64,000 nt of DNA, from NCBI RefSeq assembly GCF_004193775.1, contig NC_041012.1:14591223-14655222 (forward strand), in the 5' to 3' direction. A program made the translations under genes and the position numbers. The notes under the pieces were generated by a model. It did not search any database. It saw only the letters and a program-made list of their open reading frames with translations, and was not told the origin of the DNA. Shown in pieces: positions 11,051-23,632 of this stretch. Position 1 is the first letter of the stretch, and every line of letters starts with the position of its first letter. This stretch comes from Glycine soja (taxonomy: Eukaryota; Streptophyta; Magnoliopsida; Fabales; Fabaceae).

Positions 11051-11480
11051 GAGAGTAAAGGTGGGCTTGGTATCATGAAGTGTAGGGCAAGTAATATTGC
11101 CCTTCTCGGCAAGCACATTTGGGCCCTCATCAAATGATGCGGATAAATTTTAGGTTCGACTGCTATCTTAAAAGTACTTGAAAGATAATCACTTTTTGCA
11201 TGTTCCTTATCAAGGGGGCTCTTCAAACATCTGGGCATCCCTTCATAAATCTCTTTCATTTATCAAAGATAGTTTCAAATTCAGAATTGGTAGAGGTAAC
11301 GTCTCCTTTTGGTACGATAACTGGCTGGATGAAGGTCCTTTAAGGGAGCATGTAAATTCTATCAATGAAAATTCTTGTTAAGCTCGCGAGCCAAATATTC
11401 AAAATTCTTGTGAGAAAGTTTGGTCCTGGGTTTGGGAAGCAAATTTACCTGAGAGTGTTAAACACTTGCGTTTCTTTCAA
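11051..11480 (+). pseudogene. LINE (non-LTR retrotransposon) ORF2 fragment
   Basis: The frame from 11051 reads ESKGGLGIMKCRASNIALLG, the block just after the reverse transcriptase of plant L1-type LINEs. It is broken near 11160. A second frame (11178-11381) gives FRIGRGNVSFWYDNWL, matching the LINE G(N/R)G-FW-D-W block. A third frame (11390-11450) gives KVWSWVWEANLPESVKH. The fragment is short, out of frame at two places and has no recognisable 3' end, so it is a relic. Confidence 0.75.
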
Positions 11481-11802
11481 GGCTAGATTTTTTAGTCCTA
11501 GGAATACAATAGAGAAAAAAATAATCACACATTTGTTACATAGTAATAAAATAATTAATGCTGGATATATTTTTTACCAATATTTAACCTCGGGGGAAGA
11601 GACTTATATTTACTTCAATGTGGAATTCAAATGGAAAGTACATTGCTTTATATTGTAGCTTAGGTGTGATTTCGTCTCTTTGGTTTTAATTGCTCCTATT
11701 TATTCTTTATAATTTCTTAATTATTAAACTAAAATCCCTAGCCTCATATCTCGTCCAACACTTTAATTTCCTTTCTGATCGATTAAAAAAACATATTTTG
11801 TT

Positions 11803-12263
11803 CAACAATTAACGATAATATACTAAAGGTAAGTGTATAACATTGATTCGGATAGATTAACAAAGAAAAAAAAGATAAATAAATAACTAAATAAAATAAA
11901 AACTTAATGTATAAAATAAATATAGCAATTTTTTTTGTTTAAATAAAAAAAACACTTTTCTTTGTTAATCAATTCCCACAAATTAGTTTCATACATTCAA
12001 ACACACCACTGTTATATTCTCATGAATTACTATATGAAATATAGGGTAAAAACGTAATTTTAATATTTAGGATATTATGAGAATCAAATATGAACAATTA
12101 TAATTGTGTAGACCAAATACATCCATTAATTAAAACACGGGGATTCAAAAGAGTAATTAATTTCCATATTTATTACTTATTATTATAAATAAAAAAAATT
12201 TAAAAAGTGCATGATTCTTAATCAACAGCTGTAATAAACTACCTCATTCAGAAAAAAAAAACT
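11803..12263. repeat. Copy 1 of a direct duplication (partner 12509-12970)
   Basis: This A/T-rich segment, from CAACAATTAACGATAATATA to about CAGCTGTAATAAACTACCTC, recurs about 706 bp downstream with the same order and roughly 90 percent identity by eye. No coding content. Confidence 0.85.
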
Positions 12264-12508
12264 ATAATAAACTACTCATTCAAAGTTGATTCAATTAGTA
12301 AGAAACAAATTTATATCTCATAACTAGATGAGTTCAATTTTAGCTATCAATTGATGAATGTGAAGGTAAAATTGATATTTATTCTCATAAAAAATATATT
12401 TAAGATTAACTATTTTATTACTTTGTAACAAGCACCAGCTTATTTTTTTTTCTCTTCTATATTTCTGGGACAAAAAAATCTACCAGAAAAACAACTGCCC
12501 CTAAGTCA

Positions 12509-12970
12509 ACAATTAACGATAATATACTGAAGGTATAACATTGATTTGGATAGATTGACAAACAACCCTAAAAAGAAGAATAGATCAACAAAGAAAAAAG
12601 ATAAATAAATAATTAAATAAAAAACTTAATGTATAAAATAAATATAAAAAAACTTTTTTTTATTTTTTTAAATGAAAACACTTTTCTTTGTTAATCAATT
12701 CCCACAAATTAGTTTCATACATTCAAACACACCACTGTTATATTCTCATGAATTACTAGATGAAATATAGGGTAAAATCCTAATTTAAATATTTAGGAAA
12801 TTATGAGAATAAAAAATATGAACGATTATAATTGTGTAGACCAAATTCGTCCATTAATTAAAACCCATGGATTCAAAAGAGTAATTAATTTCCATATTTA
12901 TTACTTATTATTATAAATAAAAATTTAAAAGCAAACAACTCATGATTCTTAATCAACAGCTGTAATAAAA
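12509..12970. repeat. Copy 2 of the direct duplication (partner 11803-12263)
   Basis: It matches copy 1 throughout, including CCCACAAATTAGTTTCATAC and the terminal TTAATCAACAGCTGTAATAA. It differs by small indels, one of them about 27 bases near 12560-12590. It lies 0.7 kb upstream of the DUF1218 gene, so it could touch its distal promoter. Confidence 0.85.
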
Positions 12971-13668
12971 TACCTCATTTTTTGAAAAAAAGTTGTACTC
13001 ACCCAGTACCAAAATAATAATTGTTTTAGTTTGTTTTTTTTCGATAATAATTGTCTTAAGTTATTTTACACGGATTAAATAATAAACATATGATTTTTTT
13101 TTTACAAAATTAACCTTATATTAATATTAATTTATTTATATATATTTTTGTTTACGGTTAATATTTTAAAAAATATAAGTGAGAAAAGTATAACTAATGT
13201 TAGGTTAAAAAATAAAAATAACAATTAATTTATGATGTTTTTTTTTCTTACACATAGGTAATAAATTACCTTGTGGCAAAGGAAAGTAAAAAAAAAAAAA
13301 GGAATGAATGTAGCCAAATATCTAATCCAAATACGCGATTTTAATATTATGCCAACAAAGCAAAGAGTTGACTTATTTAGGTGACAATTTTTACGACTAA
13401 AATATGGCACCGAATATTTGGCTCCTCGTATCCTCGTCCATTTATGCGTGTCTTCCCCCAACGAAACCAACGAGGAAGCAAGGGGGATCTTGAATTCTGC
13501 GCTTAACGCTTCGAATCTTTGAATTCATTCAAAGATCTCCCTCTACGCATATCAGGCACGTCGTTTTCTTTGTTTCTCGCATGAAGAAAAAAAGAGTTTG
13601 TTGTTAATTCCTCTGTTTGTTTGTTATTGTTGTCTGAATGTGAATAATTGGGGTTGTTGCAGGGCACT
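12971..13668 (+). promoter_or_regulatory. Probable promoter and 5' leader of the DUF1218 gene
   Basis: The sequence is A/T-rich to about 13310, then GC-richer from 13390 with ACGAAACCAACGAGGAAGC-type leader sequence. A TTGTTGCAG at 13654-13662 just before the ATG looks like a 3' splice site, suggesting a leader intron. The donor is not certain. Confidence 0.4.
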
Positions 13669-15393
13669 ATGGCTGCCACGGTGAAACAAATGTCTTTGAT
13701 CGTGTCACTGTTGGGTGTGGTGTCCTTCATTTTGGGAGTTGTTGCTGAAAACAAGAAGGTAATGTAATGATGCCCCAAATATGTTGAATTCTGAACTATA
13801 GTATATTCTATGGCAAATTCACAAAGTTTTAAATTGCAATTGTGATTGTGGAAAGAAGTAGAGAACCAAAACCATATTGCAGAAAATTGATGTGGTGATT
13901 GTGGTCATGATTGTGGGTTCTGGAGACTTATACAACATTAATAATATTGCAGCCACAATTACAGTTACATACTGCAATATGAAGCCTTCATCAATTTTTT
14001 ATGTATGGAAATTGTTAGGACAAAACTTAGATATAGCCTTGTGCGTGCGTGTACATACACAGACATAAAAATAATTTTGTTGTTTTGTTACAGCCTGTGG
14101 CTGGAACACCCGTGCCTGGTTCGGATGGTATCTCTGTCACCTGCAAGTACCCAGCCGATCCAACTGTTGCATTGGGGTATCTTTCTACAGCATTTCTTGT
14201 TGCATCCACTGTGATTGGGTATATGTCTTTGTTTTACCCTTACAAAGGAAAGTCTATTCCACAAGGGATTCTGTTTAAGCACACCACTTTCACAGTGTTC
14301 TTCAACATTTCTTTGTAAGTACTGTTACCTTATAAGCACTCTGTTTACCAATTTTCATGACTAAATTTTCAGGTACTAAATTATAACGTGTGATACTTCT
14401 TTTTAAGTGTTTTTCCCCTTGTTCATGGAAATGGAATATTCAAAGATAGATATACTGATTGTACTAGGAGTTGATTCTTGGGGTGTTGTTTGATACTACT
14501 ATTAAATTTCTGGATCTTATTCTCCACTATGAAAGGGTTTAGCTATTTTGATTTATATAAGCAATTCTCAGTAATATTTTAACATACTTTTTTTTTGTGT
14601 GCCATAGATATTGGCTTTTGGATTTTTCTGCCTACTTCGATTACTGTGATTCAATATACCATCTAGGCATTTTGCTTTTTTAAAAATGGGTATCCATTTG
14701 GTCAATGTAAATGCAAAATACTTGTGTGTTGGTCCAAGTAGAATACACCTACTTTGTGGACATGATAAATGTAGAATGGTAATAGACGAACTTCTTTTCA
14801 TAAACAGCCATGAAAAAACTTTGCAAAAGATTATACTGTGGATCATAATGGCATCATTAGTTGCACTTGATGTTGGAAACTAACCTGTACTGCCTGGAAA
14901 AAAAAGCATAGGTAATATGGTTTTGACTTTTGATTAATGTTACTTCAAAATGCGATGACTATGAGTGTTTTTTTTTTGTGCACAATAGTCACACTGAGGT
15001 TTGAACCTAGGACCTCATGTATGGGTACTAAAAGTTTGTCATGTCTATTATAAATGACTTTTCTTCTGTGCAATGGTGTCTTCACTTAGGTTCACCGCTG
15101 GATTAGCTGCAGCTATGCTGTTATGGCCAACAATCACAGAACACATTCACCTGACACGCAATGTGCACCAGAATCTCAGCTATGAATGCCCTACAGCCAA
15201 AACTGGTCTCCTCGGAGGCGGCGCCTTTCTATCCCTTGATTCATCTCTCCTTTGGTTGATTGCCCTTATGTTAGCTGGCAATGCTCGTGAGGATTTCTTT
15301 GGAGAAGAAGAAGATGGTGACAAGGGTGAATTTGGTGCAGCCTCCTCTGATGCTTATTATGATGCCGATTCAGGACTGAAGGGTAGTGCCTGA
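13669..15393 (+). CDS. DUF1218 family four-TM membrane protein
   Basis: Plant-specific DUF1218 proteins are small membrane proteins; some members affect lignin or vein patterning, so a role at the cell surface or secretory membranes is likely but not shown here. Three exons (13669-13758, 14094-14314, 15090-15393) join in frame to 204 residues. Hydrophobic segments lie at about residues 7-26 (signal-anchor, then AENKKP), 53-70, 95-115 and 145-162. Family marks include CKYPADPTVALGYLS, SLFYPYKGKS, LLWPTITEHIHL and CPTAKTGLLGGGAFLSLDSS, with the paired cysteines kept. The tail is acidic (EDFFGEEEDGDKGE). The start is the first ATG, and MSLIVSLLGVVSF fits the family N-terminus. All splice sites are GT-AG and nothing is broken. 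A MITE-like inverted patch sits in intron 1 (about 13828-13990). Confidence 0.92.
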
Positions 15394-16009
15394 AGTGTGC
15401 TGCAGAGTAGAAATAAGTGTTGCATCTGGTATTTCTGTAGTTCCCTTTTAATCATGCCCAACAATTCCGTGAAATATTGAATGTATATATATATTTTTAA
15501 CGGTTGTTCTCGGTGAACATTTGTTGTGTGCTTAAGCACTAGTACTGCAGGAAAAAAAAGCAGAAAAAAAACATAGTTGTTTAGAAAATGGATTCCTTGT
15601 CAGTAAGTCTCTTATTTTATTCTTTGAATTTTACACAAATTTATTTCAGGGCTACCTTGTGATGGCGTGGATCTTTTTGCCCCCTTTTTTTTTTGTAGTT
15701 TTAAGGTGACTGGGGTTGACTGCGACAATCACTGGATCACATAAGTTCTGTAGGCTAATTAATTATGATGGAGATTCTATTCTAGTATTTTCATACATAT
15801 ATTTATTTATAGCTTACTACGGTTATTATGTTGAAATTAACTTTAATCCAGAATATACCGTGCAAATTTTGTTCTTGTACAGATATGCGTACTTGTTTTT
15901 AGCTAAAAGGAGGTAGAGACATAAAATATGGTAAGACTTTTGAGGAGATTTGACTAGCTTGTAAATAAGATGAGACTGTCCAGTATACGTTTTGTTTGAG
16001 TAGTAATGG
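15394..16009. other. DUF1218 3' region and spacer
   Basis: Probable 3' untranslated region to about 15500, then A/T-rich sequence with no gene seen. Confidence 0.5.
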
Positions 16010-16460
16010 AAAATAATTTAGCTTATAAGTTATTGTTTTTTTTTCTTTTCAATTTTATCTTTATTATTTTATTTGAAATTTCATTTTATCCTTTTATTCA
16101 ATTTAAATTTTATTTTATTTTTTTTTGTTATTATTACATTGACAATTAACTCACCAATTATCATTATTACATTGCTTCTTAAAGTTATAATTTTTTTGAA
16201 TTATATCAATTTTACAATTATTTGATGAATTATTTTATATTTTTTCTAAAATTATATGATTTAATATGTTTTCTCACATGATTTTTATTTTACAGATCTA
16301 ATTCTTAAAAGAGAAAATTTTATGTTTTGTTAACTAAATCCTGTGCACAATATAATATTTTGTTACATCATTTGATATTTATTAGTTAACTTTTAGTTTT
16401 TGAACTCTTAGCTTATGTGCTTTCTGATTTCAACTAGTTTATAAGTTAGTTTTATCATAA
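16010..16460. repeat. Copy of a dispersed A/T-rich MITE-like family
   Basis: Starting TTTAGCTTATAAGTTATTG and ending near CAACTAGTTTATAAGTTAGT, this segment shares order and sequence with 28930-29246 (TTATTTTA..ATTTTTATTTTA..CCTRTGCACAAT, then TTAGCTTAT..TTATAAGYTAGTTTTA). The ends carry inverted TTATAAGCTA-type words. No coding capacity. Confidence 0.55.
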
Positions 16461-16849
16461 CTTAAAGTGTATGACAATGATAAAAAGGATAGAAAAAAAT
16501 AAGCATCGGACTATGCTAGCAGTTTGTGGGATAGTGTATTAATAGCATTATGAATTTATGGGCAATATACAATTTGAGAAAGAAGGCTGGCATATGACGT
16601 TTTTGGGTTTATTATTGCGCACTCGACATTGTTATTGTCTTTTATTCAGCAAAAAAAAAAACATTGTTATTGTCTTCATTTTTTAAGAAAGTGTTATTGT
16701 CATAGATAGATTTTCAATTCCTACGATGAGTTAGGTACTGTTTCAATTCTTACAAGATACAAATAATGATTTACTCTTAACGCTATGGTTACCATCAATG
16801 TTGGAGGGCTAAACACATAAAATGTAATTAAGTTTTATAGTGTATGGGT

Positions 16850-17215
16850 ATTCAGGTTTGGTCAAATATTTAAATATATTTTTTGTCATCTTTAAAATAT
16901 TAAAGTATAATTTTTCTTTAGAAGTAATTAAGTAATTAGTTAGGTTGAATATTTAAATACTCCTAACATCTTACACAATAAGATGTCTTTTTTTTAAAAG
17001 GTAATCAGGTGTTCAACTAGGTCAAACACCTACGTATTCTCAAAATCTTCAAGATGTTTCTTTCTTTCAAAGGTATTTGGATACTCGATTAGATCAAACA
17101 CCTGAATACTCTCAACATCTTGCACAAAAAGATGATCCTTTTATTTAAAGGTACTTAACTAAGTCGAACACCTAAATACTTTCAATACCTTACATAATTA
17201 CCTTAATAACATAAT
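16850..17215. repeat. Array of about five degenerate 70-78-bp repeats
   Basis: The unit pattern is ACTAGGTCAAACACCTA-nTACTCTCAACATCTTGCACAA-nAAGATG-n. Units are anchored at about 16857, 16940, 17016, 17090 and 17157. They are similar but not identical. Each contains a GTGTTCAA/GTCAAACAC near-palindrome and a CATCTT..AAGATG inverted pair. Confidence 0.75.
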
Positions 17216-19176
17216 ATTAAGGGATGACTTAAAACCCCTACGATGATTAGAAGTACATTATCTAATAAGGTTAAATGATACACGAGGGCCTATAGATTCA
17301 AAATCCATTAAGGTATATATAAATAGTTACAAGAATATCGAAATAAACAATGTTTATATCATTTAATATTATCATTTATTGATTTATTGTTTTCGATTGA
17401 GATCTTATTTTAGTATCATAATATCTTTTGTAAATACCTCACCCTTCAAATTGACGAGTACTAGATAGTGAAGAAAGAAGATCATCGAAGAAAGAAAATA
17501 AGGAAAAAAGTTACTTATTTATCTCTATGTACTTATGCTGGTACAAGTTTATATTTTATAATGTTTTTATTTTATAATATTATATTGTAAAAAAAGTTAT
17601 AAAAAAAACACACAAGTTATATATTGGGGGAAATTTGTCAAATTAAATGAATTTTAATAAAAAAATTCATTTTTCATCATAATATTTTATCTAAATTACA
17701 ATTTTGAATTTCTAATTTCTTAAATTTATGATTTTAATCCTTTTGATTTTTAATTGAAACATTTGATTTCTTTACTTTTATAAATTTACCATTTTGGTTC
17801 ATTTGTTAAATTATTAACTAGTAATTAAATGATTTTTAATTTAATTATAAATTAATTAAAGCCCATTAATTATTAAAAAATTAATCAGATATTAAAATAT
17901 ATTTTTATAAGAAATATTTTCTATTATATTTTTATCCTTCTACCCTAAACCCTCACAGTCACGCCGTCACGCACGGTGCCACACTGCCACTGTCTTTCTT
18001 CTTTGTCCACTTTCACTGATTATTCCTCATATCTCGACTCTCGTATTGCCCTAAATCCAATTTGTTTTTTAATCTCTCTGCGACTTCTACGTATGCTTCT
18101 CTTTTCTCTCTCTAATGTGTGTTTGCTTACGGCTATGTCGTAAGGTCGAAGCTCCGTCATGTATCTTCTGTATCTTTTCTGAATATTTGACGCCAAACCA
18201 TAGATGAAAGCACGTAACTAAATTCGATTTGTGTTTGCGCGCTTTTTAATTCTGCATTTCCAGTTTTTGTTCACAATTTATAGCAGAACGAAGGAACTTG
18301 TTTTGTCTGAGCAAAGCTTTTGGGGTTAGTTAATTGTATCTATCAATGGACTTTATTTTTTTTATTTTTTTTATTTTACGTTGGAGACATGGTTTTAACT
18401 TACCGCAGAGCAACCGCAGCTGCCATCACAATTTAAGAGATAATATGTTGTTTAGGTCTTGGTAAAAGCATGGAGCCATTGATTTCAATTTCAGAATTGG
18501 AATCCTCATGTTAGTAGCTTGGATACCAATTCATTGTTATTAGTTAATTTATAATTAAAGTTTTTTTTAATAATTATGATTTTTAATTAATTTATAATTA
18601 AGTTAATAACTCTACTAATCATGGTTAGTTATCAATCTAACCAATAGAACGAAATCACCAATTTGTAAATTAGGGGATTGATGCGTGCTGCATTAACATG
18701 TTACATGTGATGGGATCTATTTAGCACACAAATTCATATTCAATTTTTTCCTCATGTATAATTGTTTTAGACCAACAATGATCCAATATTATATTTAATG
18801 AAACTGACGATAATAAACATTAGATTTATTTTATTTTTTGAATAATTTTATATCAAGACGATTTATTTTTTTACAATGGCAAATCAGAATCTAGTGTGCA
18901 ACGTGTCTTCAGCATAATAATTATGTCTTTAGGAAAATATATGTGAAAAAAAAACACAAATAGTTAGTTATACTTATGTCAGTTTGTGTTCAGTCAAAAA
19001 AAAAAAAAAACTATCAGTTTGTGTTTTCCTTTCCCACCTTTTGTCTGTTTTATCCGTAAAGAAACCCTATTTTACAATTTTGTTGATTTTTTCCCTCACT
19101 CTCTCTGTAGTCTGCCTACGTTCCGCTTCCTTTGCAATCAGAGCAAGTCCACGCTTTGAACCCGGTCGGGTCACAC
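17216..19176 (+). promoter_or_regulatory. Upstream region and likely leader of the Pcc1-type gene
   Basis: A/T-rich to about 17930, then more mixed sequence at 17940-18130 with CCCTAAACCCTCACAG and CT-rich leader-like words, which probably holds the transcription start. CTCTCTGTAG at 19101-19110 looks like the 3' end of a leader intron just ahead of the ATG at 19177. No exact start site can be given. The patch at 18390-18440 resembles the MITE at 38592. Confidence 0.45.
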
Positions 19177-19209
19177 ATGGCTACACCACCACAATGGGAA
19201 TTTAGCTGG

Positions 19210-19281
<72 letters not shown>

Positions 19282-19580
19282 ATATATACACATACCTTTT
19301 CAACCAAGTTTTAACTTCTAGGTTTTTGCATTCTGTGAATGATGATGCAACACGTGTATCTCTCTCTTGATATTTGCATTGTTCCCGCTCCTACTGTTTC
19401 ATAACTTATTCTTTTCTTCAAGTTCGTTATTGTCGTTGTTATTATTATTGTTGTTGAGAATTTTGAGTGACTCTAATTTCTTATTTCCGGAGGATTTGGA
19501 ATAAACCATCAATTTGGTCCCTCAACTATTATAATCTCTCCTTTTAAGTAATGAAATTTTATAAGTAGTCTTTAAAGTAT

Positions 19581-19622
<42 letters not shown>

Positions 19623-22600
19623 ACCAATGTTCAGGACTGGTTTGAAGGATTTTCCAATATTTAGAGGACTATTTAGCATGATGTAATACTTGGAGGATTA
19701 CTTATATAATTTCTCTACTTTAGAGACTATGTAGAAGAGAGAGTAATACTTTAATGATGAAAATGTTTCAAGGATTTTTGTTAACATTTGAATTTGGTTT
19801 CTAAATTGCCCAAATATTGAGATCCTTCTTTTTTGTATGTCATCCAAAGAATCCTTGTTAAATTTAGGTAATAAAAGTGCTATATATATGTGTGTGTATT
19901 TGTATGTATGTATATACCATGCTGTTCCTTGAGATTTGATCATAGGATCTCAGGTAATGAAGACTCTTATTTCGCATTTTGGAGTATTCGCATTATGCTT
20001 TTGATTTCCGTTTTGGAACTGGTCTTATATTTTAGTAGTGAGATGGTATTTATTTAGAAATTGGTAACTTTAGTCATACCTCTCTTGATTACAGACAGGA
20101 ATCACATTTAAGAAGCCTTTCTTTTCATGTCTTTATCTTATTTCGTTGCAAACTCATGGCTGATAATCTTGATCTGAACATGTAAAGGACAACATATATT
20201 TTATATGTAGTTATGTACCCTTTTGATTTTCCCAGCAGGATGTTTAGATGCTATTGGAATACAATAAGATGCATACTTTTAGAAGTGTAATAAATTGGAA
20301 ATTGTAGAAGTCTGTTATCAAATGATTATCTTCTTAGGTGACAAGTTAATTGTGAGGATGTGAAATTAGAAGCTCTGATATATCTCATCTTGGCAGTGGT
20401 TCCCAGGTCATAAGTCACATTGCTGCCCAAATATATTTTCTTGCTTAAAATAAATTTAGCCAAGATTGTATAGATAACTGTTATGGTGCATTTTATTACA
20501 TGTTTTGCTTGTTGAAATATAAAGATTAATAAGAATGGTGATATTGACACAGTAAGAAGATAAAAGTGGGAGAGCTTCTAGGACAGAAGATGGTAGTGAC
20601 AAGGAACTATCTAGTGAAAAAAACTTTAAAGTCCGCTTTCATTCTAACTGTTTGAAAGTATGAGTGCATGATGAAACCAACTTTTGAAACTTATCTTAAT
20701 TTGTGTTTTAAGTGCCCTTTTGCTAAAGAATTCCACAAAGATCAAATGAATACGTGTCCATTGGTTTTAAACCTATAATGCAAATAAATGAACTAGAAAT
20801 TTCAAAGTTTAGAATTCTTTATTACATGGCACAACGTGTAGGGTCCACGCCACCCTCCATGCTTCTGTTCACAACACCATATATTCCATCTGTCTTGCTA
20901 GCCCTTCCTTGTCCCTTTTTGACTCCTTTGAGGCAGGGCATTCATTCAATGTGTCTTTTTGTTGTTTGCCACTGCTTGTGGTCAGGGGTGGGTGGCCAAA
21001 AGAACCAAACTGCACTGAACTGCAAAAACAGTTTGCCTGAACCGAACCGAACTGAAAAACAGTTCAGGCGAACAAATATTTAAAAAAACATAAGGAAAGA
21101 TGCAAGTCTAGATTGTAATATAAAAAGAAATAATTAAGAACCCAACTAGGATGCGAGGGGAGAAAAAAGTTCGTCAGACAGTAGAGACTAGGAAGCAATT
21201 GCAACCCCTGATCATGCAGGGAATACATAACTTTCAAATTAGAAAAAGTTGAAATGCACTTTAAATTTCACAAGTATAGTCAGTTTTTAGCAGTTTGGGT
21301 TATCAACAGTTCAGTTTTTAAAAACCAAACTGTATAACAATTTGGTTTAGTTTTTATTAAAAATAGTTCAGTTTTTTTTAGTTAAGTTTGGTGCAGTTCA
21401 ACACCAGTTTAGTGAAGTTTGTGTTTTTTTTAACAGCACAAGAGCTGCTTCCTGGTTGAATAAAGTTGTTATTTTCTGTTACTGTCCAAGGCACACATAG
21501 GCCCAAGGTCAGTATACAAGAGAAGGAAGTATAGGGGCAATGCATCTAATCAGAATTAAGAGAGGGAGGGAGGCTCATGTGAGTTAGTGGGAAGGGACTT
21601 TACATGTGTGATATGTTAGGGGGGTTGGGACCTGGAACTAGATTTGGGAGAGGGGAGCACTCTTGAATTGCTCTTCTGGATACATATTTGAATTCATATA
21701 CATTGGCTCTTGGATCAGTTGATCGAAACCCATACAAATATCGTTCTCTCATTCATTTTTCGTGTAGTCTTGGTACCTTACAACTGGTATTCAGTGTCCT
21801 TGATCCTATTAGTTTGTTATGGTCGTCACATGTGTTACAATGGAAACTAGGATGGAGAATATGGAACCGACAAATCAAATCCTGTTTGAATAAACAAAAC
21901 CAAAGGAGAAATAATGAAATTCCCTACTGAGTCTTCCACTCACTTTTTTTTCTTTTCTAATGTTTCAGAGCAAGGTTACTTCTCTCCTTGCTATTAGGCT
22001 TGAGCTTGAATTAGTCTGAACTGCATCTTAAACAATATGTCTATAATTTATGTATGCATTGTTTTGATAGTGTCTTTTCCTGTAACTTGAAGTGTATTTT
22101 TCATTGTTAGCTGTAGCTTTGCACTAGTGTAATAATATATATTTTGGTTATTCATTGCACTTGTGTTTTTTTTTTTTAAATGGTTCACATTTTGTACGTA
22201 GCTTTTCTTAGAGAATGTGGACAGATTTATAAAGGAGAAATTTATAGCTGATTCACAATATTAGGAAAGGAAAATATTTAAAAATTTGGTATGGCTTATA
22301 CCTTAATAACCCTCCTGTTCGGTAAAACTTTAAATTCTCTACTAACAGATTAACAAAGATGTAATTTATTATTGACAAAAGATTTATTACAATTAACACT
22401 TGCATTTTTTTTTGTGTGTGTAGTCTTTCCATATTTGTACTTCTTAGATTATAATATAATAAATGAATGCTGAGAGTAGTTTTGAATTTGCTCAGTTGCT
22501 TGGTATTTCTCAGTTTCTTTTTTTGGTTGTTGCATCTGACTTTGTTGTGTGTCCTAGTTCTTGGGCTACTAATGATATTATAGAATTAGGACTATGTAAC

Positions 22601-23632
22601 TGATAGAACACCAGGTTGTATAAGTGTTATTCAATTCCATTAAGGCACTGAGCCGAAGTTCTTACCAAAAAAAACAGAGCCTAGGCTTCTCAGAGAATCA
22701 TCTGATCTGGTGAATATATGTACATCAATTGTGTGCAAATTTGTTGAACTTGAAAGAATCACTACCATGAAAAAAGCTTGCTTCGAAAATGCTGAGGTTT
22801 TCCTTGTGTACTGAAATTAATACTAACAAATGTCTGTTGTTAAAAATGGAATGATAATTACAGTGACATGGAAATGTATTTTGGATCGGAGGAGAATGCT
22901 TCCATTGTGTATGCTGCCTTAGCAGTTGACAAAGAGGTGGTTGTCTGAAGACATGAGCTTTCCAATGCTTTACCAATCGTTTTCAACTAGTTTAAATGTA
23001 ATTTTGTGCCTTGTGCAGTTACAGCCTGATAAAGTAAAACGACTTATGACAGTGTCTGATGGAAAGCTATCAGTGTGAGTATCTTTGGTATTAATAGTTG
23101 AAAGATTTTGTAAATGAGTTTATGTTCGGTTTAATAGAGTGCATCGTTTGCTGGTTAAATGTTATTTTGTTATTAGGAGTAAATTAGGATATTAGCATAT
23201 AAAACACATTGTTTTGATAGCTCAAGTGAAGTTTTTATTGTTATCAATTTTGTCTATGAAATGCTGCTATCTAAAGATACCCGAGAGTCTGTATCATGTT
23301 TGGGTTGATTGCAATTGTTTTTTTCATGAAGACATTATGACAATGACTACAATTTTAAATATATCATGTGCAATATGAGCACTTTCTGTTAGTCATTAAT
23401 TTTAGGCTGACTTTTATCTAAAAGGATTCATTTGCTGCTGTCATTAGTTAATTTAGCTTCAAGGACATGCTGAATGTTAAATCTTACTTCTCTCTCCTTT
23501 CAATCCTTCTTATTCAGGCACTTTGAGGCAACAGAAGCCAGATTTCTTCGGGCATCATTTAGTGCTTTTGTAGATGTCCTGACACTAGCCACCAAAACTA
23601 TTGAAGAATTTGGTCAAGTAATGAAGTTGTGA
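19177..23632 (+). CDS. Pcc1/LAGE3-type subunit of the KEOPS (EKC) complex
   Basis: Pcc1 proteins are the small dimerising subunit of KEOPS, which with Kae1 makes the t6A37 modification on tRNAs; the yeast protein was first named as a transcription factor. Four exons (19177-19208, 22864-22936, 23019-23074, 23518-23632) join to 91 residues. The Pcc1 domain covers nearly all of it: YFGSEENASIVYAALAVDKE (strand-helix), LQPDKVKRLMTVSDGKLSVHF and a C-terminal helix with ARFLRASFSAFVDVLTLATK. The length fits the family. The start is chosen at MATPPQWEF because the exon 1/2 phase then gives S-C-DMEMYF. Intron 1 is large (3.65 kb), starts four bases before a long CT/TA microsatellite and holds transposon relics. 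All sites are GT-AG and no break was seen. Confidence 0.88.
19212..19289. repeat. Compound (CT)n(TA)n microsatellite next to a splice donor
   Basis: About 17 CT units run directly into about 20 TA units with one phase slip. It begins at intron position 4 of the Pcc1-type gene. Confidence 0.97.
19584..19619. repeat. (TA)n microsatellite
   Basis: About 17 uninterrupted TA units in intron 1 of the Pcc1-type gene. Confidence 0.95.
20985..21430. repeat. Possible hAT-like remnant with inverted AACTGCA ends
   Basis: It begins CAGGGGTGGGTGGCCAAAAG, like hAT ends. ACTGCACTGAACTGCA on the left pairs with an inverted TGCAGTTCAACACCAGT near 21393-21410. The repeated GTTTGGTT/AACCAAACTG words are also typical. 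No target duplication was found. Confidence 0.4.
21431..21815 (+). repeat. Possible LTR and primer-site remnant
   Basis: CTCTTGGATCAGTTG to TACAACTGGTATTCAGTGTCC (ending about 21800) resembles the end of a copia LTR followed by a damaged TGGTATCAGAGC primer-binding site for initiator tRNA. No second LTR or coding part is present. Confidence 0.3.

Noticed and set aside
10910..11259. Minus-strand frames over the LINE fragment
   Set aside because: The plus strand carries the recognisable LINE motifs; the minus frames have no family marks.
14990..15050. GTTTGAACCTAGGACCTC as a tRNA T-arm
   Set aside because: No acceptor, D or anticodon arms could be paired around it; the phrase is common in plant repeats.
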